Part shown: positions 56,583 through 64,000 of the stretch, piece after piece
How positions within the stretch are numbered: the first letter of the stretch is position 1
Layout of the letters: each line of letters opens with the position of its first letter
Assembly (NCBI RefSeq): GCF_022668875.1
Contig: NZ_JAKGCR010000005.1
Location: forward strand, 62,001-126,000
Origin: Domibacillus sp. PGB-M46
GTDB lineage: Bacteria > Bacillota > Bacilli > Bacillales > Domibacillaceae
Length of the DNA stretch: 64,000 nucleotides
Direction of reading: 5' to 3'
Program-made: the position numbers and the translations under genes
Notes under the pieces: model-generated
Database searches by the model: none
Seen by the model: the letters and a program-made list of their open reading frames with translations, nothing else
Told to the model about the DNA's origin: nothing

Positions 56583-57617
56583 GTGGAAGAACAGTTAAAA
56601 GTGCTGCAGGAAGAAGCGATTAAGAAAGCGGCAGCCGCACAGGATTTAAAAGAACTGAATGATGTACGCGTTGCGTACCTTGGCAAAAAAGGACCAGTTA
56701 CAGAAGTGCTAAAAGGCATGGGCAAGCTGTCTGCAGAAGAACGCCCGAAAATGGGGGCGCTTGTCAATGTTGTGCGTGAAGCCATCACAAAAGCGATTGA
56801 ATCGAAGCAGGCTTCATTAGAGTCCGAAGCTATTCAAAAGCAGCTGGCAGAAGAATCCGTTGATGTAACTCTGCCGGGCCGCCCGGTCAAACTTGGCGGA
56901 CATCATCCGCTTACACGTATTACAGAAGAAATTGAGGATTTATTTATCGGCATGGGCTATACAGTGGCTGAAGGGCCGGAAGTGGAGCAGGACTACTATA
57001 ACTTCGAAGCGCTCAACCTGCCAAAAGGCCATCCGGCGCGTGATATGCAGGATACATTTTACATTACGCCGGAGCTTTTAATGCGTACACATACCTCACC
57101 CGTACAAGTACGAACGATGCTTCAGCATGAAGGCAAAGGGCCGGTTAAAATTATTTGCCCGGGTAAAGTATACCGCCGTGACAGTGATGACGCGACGCAC
57201 TCCCACCAATTCAACCAAATCGAAGGGCTTGTGGTGGGTGAAAACATCCGCATGAGTGACTTAAAAGGCACGCTGGATGTGTTTGTGAAGAAAATGTTTG
57301 GTGCAGACCGCCAAATCCGCCTTCGTCCAAGTTTCTTTCCATTCACTGAACCGTCTGTTGAAGTAGATGTGAGCTGTATGTGCGGCGGCAAAGGCTGCTC
57401 GATTTGTAAAGGTACCGGCTGGATTGAAGTTCTGGGTGCCGGCATGGTGCATCCAAACGTGCTTGAAATGGCCGGATTTGATTCAAATGTTTATTCCGGT
57501 TTCGCATTCGGCATGGGGCAGGAGCGCATTGCCATGCTGAAGTACGGTATTGATGATATCCGCCATTTCTACACAAATGATCTTCGTTTCTTAAAGCAAT
57601 TTTCTGTACACGAATAA
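56583..57617 (+). CDS. pheS: phenylalanyl-tRNA synthetase alpha subunit
   Basis: 344 residues. Catalytic subunit of the alpha2-beta2 class II enzyme. An N-terminal coiled coil (1-85) contacts tRNA; the catalytic core has motif 1 around [14 protein letters not shown], motif 2 [22 protein letters not shown] and motif 3 [17 protein letters not shown]. Start GTG 56583 with AAAGGAGG. pheT follows after 14 bases. Confidence 0.97.
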   Translation: MEEQLKVLQEEAIKKAAAAQDLKELNDVRVAYLGKKGPVTEVLKGMGKLSAEERPKMGALVNVVREAITKAIESKQASLESEAIQKQLAEESVDVTLPGRPVKLGGHHPLTRITEEIEDLFIGMGYTVAEGPEVEQDYYNFEALNLPKGHPARDMQDTFYITPELLMRTHTSPVQVRTMLQHEGKGPVKIICPGKVYRRDSDDATHSHQFNQIEGLVVGENIRMSDLKGTLDVFVKKMFGADRQIRLRPSFFPFTEPSVEVDVSCMCGGKGCSICKGTGWIEVLGAGMVHPNVLEMAGFDSNVYSGFAFGMGQERIAMLKYGIDDIRHFYTNDLRFLKQFSVHE

Positions 57618-57631
57618 GGAGGAATTAACCC

Positions 57632-60046
57632 ATGTTTGTTTCATATAAATGGCTGTCTCAGTACGTGGACATTGCCGATCAAACCCCGGAGGAGCTGGCG
57701 GAAAAAATCACACGCGCCGGTATTGAAGTGGAAGGCGTTGAAATGCCTGCTTCTGAGATGAAAGGCATCGTAGTCGGGTATGTGCAATCACGTGAACAGC
57801 ACCCGAATGCTGACAAATTAAGCAAGTGCCTTGTAGATGTAGGCGAGGAAGAGCCCGTGCAAATTATTTGCGGAGCTAAAAATGTAGATGCAGGCCAATT
57901 TGTAGCTGTAGCCCGAACAGGTGCGGTTTTGCCTGGTAACTTTAAAATTAAGCGTGCCAAGCTGCGCGGCGAAGAATCAAACGGCATGATCTGCTCGCTG
58001 TCCGAACTTGGTATTGAAAGCCGCTTAAATCCGAAAGAATATGCGGAAGGTATTTTTAATTTTCCAAATGACGTTACACCAGGAGAGGATGCGCTCGCTG
58101 CCTTGAATCGCGACGACGCCATTTTAGAGCTATCCCTGACACCGAACCGTTCAGACGCACTCAGCATGATCGGGGTAGCTTATGAAGTAGCGGCCATTCT
58201 AGGCCGTGATGTGAAACTGCCGGAGCCAAAGCCGGCTGAAGCGGATGAAAAAGCATCAGACGCTGTTCGCATTCAAATCAACGCGCCAGAAGATAATCCG
58301 CTTTATATTGCACGAGTAGTGAAAAACGTAAAAATCGGTCCGTCACCGCTATGGATGCAGACACTGCTTATGAATGCAGGAATCCGCCCGCACAATAACG
58401 TCGTTGATATTACGAACTATGTCCTGATGGAATACGGACAGCCGCTTCATGCCTTTGACCTTAACCGGGTTGAAACCGGAGAAGTTGTGGTCCGCCATGC
58501 CGAGGAAGGTGAAACATTCACCACGCTTGATGACGTAGAACGGACATTGTCGGCTGATCAGCTTGTCATTACAAACGGCCAGAAGCCAATTGCCCTTGCC
58601 GGCGTAATGGGCGGTGCAAACTCAGAAGTAACAGAGCAAACGGTAAATGTACTCATTGAGTCTGCTTATTTTAACGGTCAAACGGTCCGTGCAGCATCTA
58701 AAGCACATGGTCTTCGTTCAGAAGCGAGTGCCCGCTTTGAAAAAGGGGTGGATCCAGCCCGTGTGCAGGCCGCATGTGACCGCGCAGCAGAGCTGATGGC
58801 AGAATTGGCAGAAGGCACAGTTTTGTCGGGATCGGTTGTGGCTGGCGAATATGCACCTGAGCCAAAACAAGTATCGATTACACTTGACCGTCTAAATATG
58901 CGCCTTGGCACAAGCTTAACAATGGAAAACGTGGAAGAGATCTTCAGCCGTTTGAAATTCGAAGCAGAAACTAATGGAGACACGATTACTGTAACGGTTC
59001 CAACGCGCCGCGCGGATATTACCATTCCAGAAGATCTAACAGAAGAAGTGGCCCGTCTTTACGGTTATGATCACATCCCGCTTACGCTGCCGGAAGGAGA
59101 AGCGCTGCCGGGTGCTTTATCACCGTATCAGCTTGGCCGTCGTACGGTGCGCCGTTATTTGGAAGGAGCCGGATTTAACCAGGCTGTTACGTACTCTTTA
59201 ACGTCCCAAAAGCGGGCTGCCCAGTTTGCGCTTGAAGTACGCGAGCCGGTCGCGCTTGCGATGCCGATGAGTGAGGAGCGTGCGTACTTGCGTGAAAGTC
59301 TGCTGCCGCATTTAATCGAAGCGGCTGCTTACAACAACGCCCGTCAAATGGGTTCTGTCGCTCTTTATGAAACAGGCTCTGTTTACTTAAATGAAGGCGA
59401 AAACGTGCAGCCGAAAGAAGAAGAACGGCTTGCAGGTATCGTTACAGGCCTATGGCAGGAGCATCTGTGGCAGGGAGAAAAAACAGCCGTTGATTTCTTT
59501 GCGGTTAAAGGCGTAATCGAAGGAATCGCTGACCGTCTTGGCTTAACAGACCGTCTTTCTTTCCAAAAAGCCGCACCGGAAGGCTTCCACCCGGGCCGGA
59601 CAGCTGCTGTTTTACTTGATGAGCAGCCGGTCGGAGTCATCGGACAGCTTCATCCGTCGCTCGCAAAAGAAGCAGATATAAAAGAAGCGTATTTGTTTGA
59701 GTTGAAGCTTGATGTTCTATTGAATACAGATCGTTCAGCACTTGCTTATACACCAATTCCGCGCTTCCCATCGATCAGCCGTGATATTGCGCTGGTTGTA
59801 GATAGGGCAACGGAAGCGGCTTCGCTGGAGGCTGTCATTAAAGAAGCAGGCGGAGCGCTTTTAACGAATGTTCACGTGTTCGATGTGTATGAAGGAGAAC
59901 GGATGGAGGCAGGCAAGAAATCTGTTGCCTTTGCCCTGACGTATATGAATCCTGAAAAAACACTGACGGATGAAGAAGTCACAGCTGTACACGAAAAAGT
60001 GCTTACGGCGTTGAAAGAAAAAGCAAACGCTGATTTGCGCGCATAA
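57632..60046 (+). CDS. pheT: phenylalanyl-tRNA synthetase beta subunit
   Basis: 804 residues. Contains a tRNA-binding EMAP-like domain (about 40-155, VGYVQSREQHPNADKLSKCLVDVG), B3/B4 editing domain (about 210-385), B5 domain (about 405-480), catalytic-like core and C-terminal ferredoxin-fold anticodon-binding domain (about 710-804, YTPIPRFPSISRDIALVVD). Needed with PheS for activity and for clearing Tyr-tRNA-Phe. SD AAGGAGG. Confidence 0.97.
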   Translation: MFVSYKWLSQYVDIADQTPEELAEKITRAGIEVEGVEMPASEMKGIVVGYVQSREQHPNADKLSKCLVDVGEEEPVQIICGAKNVDAGQFVAVARTGAVLPGNFKIKRAKLRGEESNGMICSLSELGIESRLNPKEYAEGIFNFPNDVTPGEDALAALNRDDAILELSLTPNRSDALSMIGVAYEVAAILGRDVKLPEPKPAEADEKASDAVRIQINAPEDNPLYIARVVKNVKIGPSPLWMQTLLMNAGIRPHNNVVDITNYVLMEYGQPLHAFDLNRVETGEVVVRHAEEGETFTTLDDVERTLSADQLVITNGQKPIALAGVMGGANSEVTEQTVNVLIESAYFNGQTVRAASKAHGLRSEASARFEKGVDPARVQAACDRAAELMAELAEGTVLSGSVVAGEYAPEPKQVSITLDRLNMRLGTSLTMENVEEIFSRLKFEAETNGDTITVTVPTRRADITIPEDLTEEVARLYGYDHIPLTLPEGEALPGALSPYQLGRRTVRRYLEGAGFNQAVTYSLTSQKRAAQFALEVREPVALAMPMSEERAYLRESLLPHLIEAAAYNNARQMGSVALYETGSVYLNEGENVQPKEEERLAGIVTGLWQEHLWQGEKTAVDFFAVKGVIEGIADRLGLTDRLSFQKAAPEGFHPGRTAAVLLDEQPVGVIGQLHPSLAKEADIKEAYLFELKLDVLLNTDRSALAYTPIPRFPSISRDIALVVDRATEAASLEAVIKEAGGALLTNVHVFDVYEGERMEAGKKSVAFALTYMNPEKTLTDEEVTAVHEKVLTALKEKANADLRA

Positions 60047-60052
60047 AAGAAG

Positions 60053-60086
60053 AAAAGCAGTCCCTCGTATAGCGGGACTGCTTTTT
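60053..60086 (+). terminator. pheST terminator
   Basis: AAAAGCAGTCCC pairs with GGGACTGCTTTT, followed by T-rich sequence. A second hairpin downstream (AGCAGGCCGGA with TCCGGCCCTGCT, 60146-60184) is followed by TTTTAT. Confidence 0.88.
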
Positions 60087-60145
60087 CGATAAAAAATGTA
60101 CTTTTTTGGCCCGGAATCCATTTGTTTAGGCCGTAATTTTCAAAT

Positions 60146-60184
60146 AGCAGGCCGGAGTTTAAAGGAATCCGGCCCTGCTTTTTA
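60146..60184. terminator. second hairpin between pheT and rnhC
   Basis: AGCAGGCCGGA pairs with TCCGGCCCTGCT, one unpaired base, loop of about 15. The T tract favours the plus strand (TTTTTAT); read from the minus strand it ends in ATTTG. It may serve as backup terminator for pheST or as the 3' end of rnhC mRNA. Confidence 0.6.
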
Positions 60185-60210
60185 TATGGCGGCTCTGCAG
60201 GCATAAACCA

Positions 60211-61134
60211 TTATAATCCCCGCACGATCCGTCTTGCTTTTTCCGTATTGGCAAAATGAAGCTTGGTAAAGTGGCGCAGCACGCTTTCATCATAGGTTCG
60301 AATGAGGCGTGCTGCCGCTTCATCCACCTTTGGACCGGCGCCCTTGGGAATGGTGAAGCCCGCTTTTTCGGACAGTGTCTCCATTTCTTTCAGGAATGCA
60401 TAACGCGCTAGAATCGAAGCCGCTGCAACCGCTAAATGAATACTTTCCCCTTTTGTACTGAAAAAGACATTTTCCTCTATAATCCGTTTTTGTCCCTTTA
60501 AATGCCGGTAATAAATGGATTTTTCCGCGAATTGGTCCACCAGCACCGCTTCTGGTTTTTCGGGTGCCATTTTATCCTGCAGCTTGCCAAGCGCCTGATT
60601 ATGCAAGATGGCTTTTATTTTTCCCTGCGACATGCCGCTTTCCTGTAAATCATTGTATTTTTCATTGCGTAGAACGAGCAGGCTGTATGGAATCGTCCGG
60701 AGCAGTTTTTTGGCAACTGATACAATCTCAGGATCTTTCATATCTTTGGAGTCCCGTACACCAAGTGCGGCAAGCTCCGGAATCCGGTCCGCTTCAACGT
60801 AGGCAGCCACAACGGTAATCGGTCCAAAAAAATCACCTGTGCCCACTTCATCGCTTCCAGCCACTGACATATTGGCAAATCCAGCGGGCAGCTGGCCGCT
60901 TGGCGGAGATACCTTCTTCGGTTTTGAAGCCGCTGCCTGGCCCTCCCATTTGGCCGACTCTGTTTGGGCCTCCTTTCCTTGAAACAGCACTTTTCCGGAC
61001 CGGTAGCCTGTCACAGAACAGCCGTCCACCTTTGCCGCAAAAACGGCGCCGGCGGGAAGTTTGGCTGGTATTCCATAATGATCTTTCATTTTTTGCAGTG
61101 TAGCTTCGTTTACAACAAGGACAGTATGACTCAA
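60211..61134 (-). CDS. rnhC: ribonuclease HIII
   Basis: 307 residues from a TTG start at 61134 (TGGAGG eight bases upstream on the minus strand), matching the family start (M)SHTV; the frame extends further upstream without support. Degrades RNA in RNA-DNA hybrids. An N-terminal TBP-like substrate-binding domain (1-80, GAVFAAKVDGCSVTGYRSGKVLFQG) precedes the RNase H core with acidic residues in GSDEVGTGDFFGP, VRDSKD, and VDQFAE, and SIHLAVAAASILARY. Divergent from zapA. Confidence 0.95.
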   Translation of the reverse strand: MSHTVLVVNEATLQKMKDHYGIPAKLPAGAVFAAKVDGCSVTGYRSGKVLFQGKEAQTESAKWEGQAAASKPKKVSPPSGQLPAGFANMSVAGSDEVGTGDFFGPITVVAAYVEADRIPELAALGVRDSKDMKDPEIVSVAKKLLRTIPYSLLVLRNEKYNDLQESGMSQGKIKAILHNQALGKLQDKMAPEKPEAVLVDQFAEKSIYYRHLKGQKRIIEENVFFSTKGESIHLAVAAASILARYAFLKEMETLSEKAGFTIPKGAGPKVDEAAARLIRTYDESVLRHFTKLHFANTEKARRIVRGL

Positions 61135-61226
61135 TTCGACACGCCTCCAGACTTTCTTCCTTTTCACGGTAAATGACTCATGGTATGATATATAACAGAA
61201 TTGCAACAGAAATGGGGGCCTTGCAT

Positions 61227-61505
61227 TTGTCAGATCGACAAAAGACTCGCCTAACAGTTGACATTTACGGTTATCAGTACACGATTATCGGAACTGAATC
61301 AGAATACCATATTCGCCGTGTAACGGAAATGGTTGATGATAAAATGCGTGAAATCGGCAGCCGCAATGCCTCGCTCGATACGCAGAAAATTGCGGTGCTG
61401 ACGGCTGTTAATATGGTGAATGATTATTTAAAAATGGAAGAAGAATTGGAACAAATGAAAATGGAAATGAGCCGTATGAAAAGCCGCAATGCGGTGAATG
61501 GCTGA
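61227..61505 (+). CDS. zapA: cell division protein ZapA
   Basis: 92 residues from TTG 61227 (GGGGG eight bases upstream), giving (M)SDRQKTRLTVDIYGYQYTIIGTES as in B. subtilis ZapA (85 residues). Cross-links FtsZ filaments and promotes Z-ring assembly. N-terminal globular head followed by a C-terminal coiled coil (EEELEQMKMEMSRMK). It has the same neighbour rnhC as in B. subtilis; the cvpA-like yshB that follows there is absent here. Other starts (ATG 61212, 61185) are possible but poorly spaced. Confidence 0.92.
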   Translation: MSDRQKTRLTVDIYGYQYTIIGTESEYHIRRVTEMVDDKMREIGSRNASLDTQKIAVLTAVNMVNDYLKMEEELEQMKMEMSRMKSRNAVNG

Positions 61506-61506
61506 A

Positions 61507-61541
61507 AAACTTCTCTCCTATTTGGTAGAGAAGTTTTTTTC
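61507..61541 (+). terminator. zapA terminator
   Basis: AACTTCTCT pairs with AGAGAAGTT around a 10-base loop, followed by TTTTTTCTG; overlaps the zapA stop region. Confidence 0.85.
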
Positions 61542-61572
61542 TGCTACTATAAAAGAAAAGCAGGTGACCTGT

Positions 61573-63279
61573 ATGGTAAATAAAAAAGATATCATTCGAT
61601 TGCTTGAAAAAATCGCTGTTTATATGGAGCTGAAAGGGGACAATCCCTTTAAAATATCCGCGTTTCGAAAAGCGGCTGCGGCGCTTGAGCAGGATGACCG
61701 AAGCTTGTCGGAAATTGACGACGTCACGAAGCTGTCTGGCATCGGTAAAGGAACGGCTGCTGTGATTGCCGAGTACATGGAAACAGGCAAATCTACTGTT
61801 CTGACCGAGCTCTCCAGCGAGGTGCCGGAAGGGCTTGTGGCACTGCTTGGACTGCCAGGGCTCGGCGGCAAAAAAATTGCCAAGCTATACAAGGAACTGG
61901 GTATTACCAATATGACTGAGCTGAAAGCAGCTTGTGAAGAACATCGTGTCCAGCAGCTTGCCGGGTTTGGCGCTAAAACAGAAGAAAAGATTTTAGCGGC
62001 GGTAGCAAAAGCAGGAACGCAGCCTGAACGGCTGCCAATTATGTATGTTATGCCCGTTGCGGAAGGGATTGAAGCTTATCTCGACAGTTTTGAAGAAATC
62101 AGCCGCTTTTCACGTGCAGGCAGCTTGCGGCGCCTCCGTGAAACAGTCAAAGATCTTGACTTTATCGTTGCGACTGAAAAACCGGAACGGGTAAAAGAAC
62201 ATCTTTTAGCCATGCCGGATATAAAAGAAGTGATTGCTGCCGGACCGACAAAGGTGTCAGTGGTCATCGGAGGAGAATTTGATCTATCCATTGACTTCCG
62301 CATTGTCACACCGGACCAGTTTGCAAGTGCACTCCATCACTTTACCGGTTCTAAAGACCATAACGTGAAGATTCGTCAAATTGCAAAAGAACGGGATGAG
62401 AAAGTAAGCGAATACGGCATTGAGCAGCCGGACGGCAGCGTCAAAACATTCGACAGTGAAGCGTCGCTTTATCATCACCTCGGGCTGCCATACTTTCCGC
62501 CGGAAATCCGCGAGGACGGGACAGAAACGGATAAATATAAAGAAGGTACGTTAATTGAGCTGTCTGATATTAAAGGCGACCTGCATATGCACACAGCCTG
62601 GTCGGATGGGGCATTTTCCATTGAAGAAATGATTGAAGCATGCCGCGCACGCGGATATGAATACATGGCTATTACCGACCATTCCCAGTATTTAAAAGTA
62701 GCAAATGGCCTGTCTGTTGACAGGCTGCTTCGACAAAACGAAGAAATTAAAGAGTGGAACGCTAAATACAGCGATATCGAAATCCTCTCTGGCATTGAAA
62801 TGGATATTTTGCCTGATGGAACACTTGACTACGAGGACGACGTATTAAAACAGCTTGATTTTGTGATCGCATCGATTCATTCAAGCTTTTCACAGACGCA
62901 GGAGCAGATTATGGGGCGGTTAAAAACAGCGCTGCACAATCCATACGTGAAACTGATTGCTCACCCGACCGGGCGGATTATCGGCCGGCGCGACGGCTAT
63001 TCAGTCAATATGGAAGAGTTAATCCGTCTTGCGGCCCAAACGAACACAGCGCTTGAATTAAATGCAAATCCGCATCGGCTCGATTTGTCTGCTGAGCACT
63101 TAAAGGCGGCTCAGGAAGCTGGCGTGAAAATTATGATCAATACAGATGCCCATGCCATCGAGCATCTACAATTTATGGAAACTGGCGCGAGCGCTGGCCG
63201 AAAAGGATGGCTGCGGCCGGAAACGGTCGTGAATACATGGCCAAAAGCGGAACTGATGTCATTTATCCGCCGCTTGTAG
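61573..63279 (+). CDS. polX: DNA polymerase/3'-5' exonuclease PolX
   Basis: 568 residues, as B. subtilis PolX (570). Base-excision repair enzyme. The 8-kDa helix-hairpin-helix and Pol X core lie at 1-315, with the DxD metal pair Asp194/Asp196 in KDLDFIV and SLRRLRETVKDLD; the C-terminal PHP exonuclease starts near 335 with DLHMHTAWSDG (His338, His340), ITDHSQYL, GIEMDIL, and NTDAHAIEHL. Start ATG 61573 after GCAGGTGACC; an upstream frame overlaps zapA's terminator. The PHP metal site is complete, unlike that of DnaE in this window. Confidence 0.95.
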   Translation: MVNKKDIIRLLEKIAVYMELKGDNPFKISAFRKAAAALEQDDRSLSEIDDVTKLSGIGKGTAAVIAEYMETGKSTVLTELSSEVPEGLVALLGLPGLGGKKIAKLYKELGITNMTELKAACEEHRVQQLAGFGAKTEEKILAAVAKAGTQPERLPIMYVMPVAEGIEAYLDSFEEISRFSRAGSLRRLRETVKDLDFIVATEKPERVKEHLLAMPDIKEVIAAGPTKVSVVIGGEFDLSIDFRIVTPDQFASALHHFTGSKDHNVKIRQIAKERDEKVSEYGIEQPDGSVKTFDSEASLYHHLGLPYFPPEIREDGTETDKYKEGTLIELSDIKGDLHMHTAWSDGAFSIEEMIEACRARGYEYMAITDHSQYLKVANGLSVDRLLRQNEEIKEWNAKYSDIEILSGIEMDILPDGTLDYEDDVLKQLDFVIASIHSSFSQTQEQIMGRLKTALHNPYVKLIAHPTGRIIGRRDGYSVNMEELIRLAAQTNTALELNANPHRLDLSAEHLKAAQEAGVKIMINTDAHAIEHLQFMETGASAGRKGWLRPETVVNTWPKAELMSFIRRL

Positions 63280-63298
63280 CTTTTAAAGGAGTCGAAAC

Positions 63299-64000
63299 GT
63301 GTTGAATAAAAAAGTGCTTGCCACACTTGAATTTGATAAAATTATTGCCAAACTGGCCGAATATGCTTCTTCCGAAGTCGGCCGTTCGTTTGCGGAAGAA
63401 TTAAAGCCTTCACTGAACCCGGAAGAGGTACAGCGGTGGCTCGATGAAACAGAAGAAGCAGCCGCGGTGATTCGCATTAAAGGAAATGTTCCGCTTGACG
63501 GCATTTATGATATCCGTCCGCATGCCAAACGCGCGCAAATCGGCGGCGTACTTAGTGGTACAGAACTAGTGCGGATTGCCAGCACAATCGCTGCAAGCCG
63601 CCACATCCGTAATTTTATTGAAGATGTACGTTCAGAAGGACAGGTGACCCTGCGTATTTTACCGGAAAAAACAGCTGTGATTCCGGTTTTAACAGACCTT
63701 GAACATAAAATTAAACATACAGTCGACGAAAATGGCCGTGTGCTTGATTCAGCAAGTGACAGCCTGCGGCATATTCGTCACGGCATGCGTTCGGCGGAAT
63801 CGCGTATCCGGGCCAAGCTTGAAAGCCTGACACGCGGGCAAAGTGCACAAAAAATGCTGTCGGATGCCATTGTGACTATTCGAAACGACCGCTATGTTAT
63901 TCCGGTAAAGCAGGAATACCGTTCCCACTATGGCGGTATCGTACATGACCAGTCGTCTTCTGGACAAACCCTGTTTATTGAACCGGCATCGGTTGTCAGC
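63299..64000 (+). CDS. mutS2: endonuclease MutS2 / ribosome-splitting ATPase (5' part)
   Basis: First 234 residues of a protein of about 785; the window ends inside it. GTG 63299 (AAAGGAG seven bases upstream; TTG 63302 also possible). Sequence LATLEFDKIIAKLAEYASSEVG..., TIRNDRYVIPVKQEYRSHYGGIVHDQSSSGQTLFIEPASVV matches the N-terminal clamp region of MutS2. Family members suppress homologous recombination and, in B. subtilis, rescue collided ribosomes. The ATPase and SMR domains are off the window. It follows polX with a 19-base gap. Confidence 0.95.
   Translation, partial: MLNKKVLATLEFDKIIAKLAEYASSEVGRSFAEELKPSLNPEEVQRWLDETEEAAAVIRIKGNVPLDGIYDIRPHAKRAQIGGVLSGTELVRIASTIAASRHIRNFIEDVRSEGQVTLRILPEKTAVIPVLTDLEHKIKHTVDENGRVLDSASDSLRHIRHGMRSAESRIRAKLESLTRGQSAQKMLSDAIVTIRNDRYVIPVKQEYRSHYGGIVHDQSSSGQTLFIEPASVVS

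Overview
This window is core chromosome of an endospore-forming Firmicute of the family Bacillaceae (Bacillus sensu lato). The evidence is: near-identity of many products to Bacillus subtilis proteins (AcsA, TyrS, RpsD, ThrS, Icd, PolA, NrdR and others); a small acid-soluble spore protein gene (sspI); three T-box leaders; an L20-type leader on infC; the Gram-positive replication proteins DnaB/DnaI and DnaE; and gene order that follows the B. subtilis 2.9-3.0 Mb region (acsA to mutSB). The genus cannot be fixed from this alone. I see no prophage, insertion sequence, CRISPR array, tRNA or rRNA.

Layout. 1-5.6 kb: acsA, T-box-controlled tyrS, an orphan KinB-like sensor kinase, and rpsD on the minus strand. 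5.6-7.0 kb (minus): ytsP (free methionine sulfoxide reductase) and hisJ. 7.1-12.9 kb: ezrA, a cysteine desulfurase-thiI pair for tRNA 4-thiouridine, a RarD-type transporter and tpx. 12.9-18.4 kb: ytxK, an EcsC-family gene, a small hypothetical gene, argGH under a probable AhrC-controlled promoter, and a UspA protein. 18.5-25.4 kb: ytkL, ytoI, ytpI, nrnA and dnaE. 25.4-32 kb: malic enzyme, FadR-type regulator and accDA, then pfkA-pyk. 32-37.7 kb: ytvI, ytwI, a TM2 protein and the TCA genes citZ-icd-mdh. 37.7-44.7 kb: phoPR, then polA-mutM-coaE. 44.7-49.4 kb: gapB, speD, nrdR, dnaB-dnaI. 49.4-64 kb: T-box thrS, infC-rpmI-rplT with L20 leader, ysdA, a dimeric dUTPase, ysdC, sspI, ysgA, T-box pheST, rnhC, zapA, polX and the start of mutS2.

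The genes form functional sets: translation (three T-box synthetase units, S4, IF3-L35-L20), lower glycolysis and its reversal (pfkA-pyk against gapB), the oxidative half of the TCA cycle, malonyl-CoA supply (malic enzyme plus ACC carboxyltransferase), and DNA replication and repair.

I find no obviously new multi-gene system. The most useful observations are regulatory: a speD leader whose Shine-Dalgarno sequence is sequestered by a long helix; a FadR-type palindrome in front of the malic enzyme-fadR-accDA cluster; a perfect CcpN-like inverted repeat on the gapB promoter; a CcpA cre site at the citZ transcription start; an AUU start on infC; and a possible structured region before polA. Several start codons are non-ATG, and where the Shine-Dalgarno spacing decided a start this is stated.
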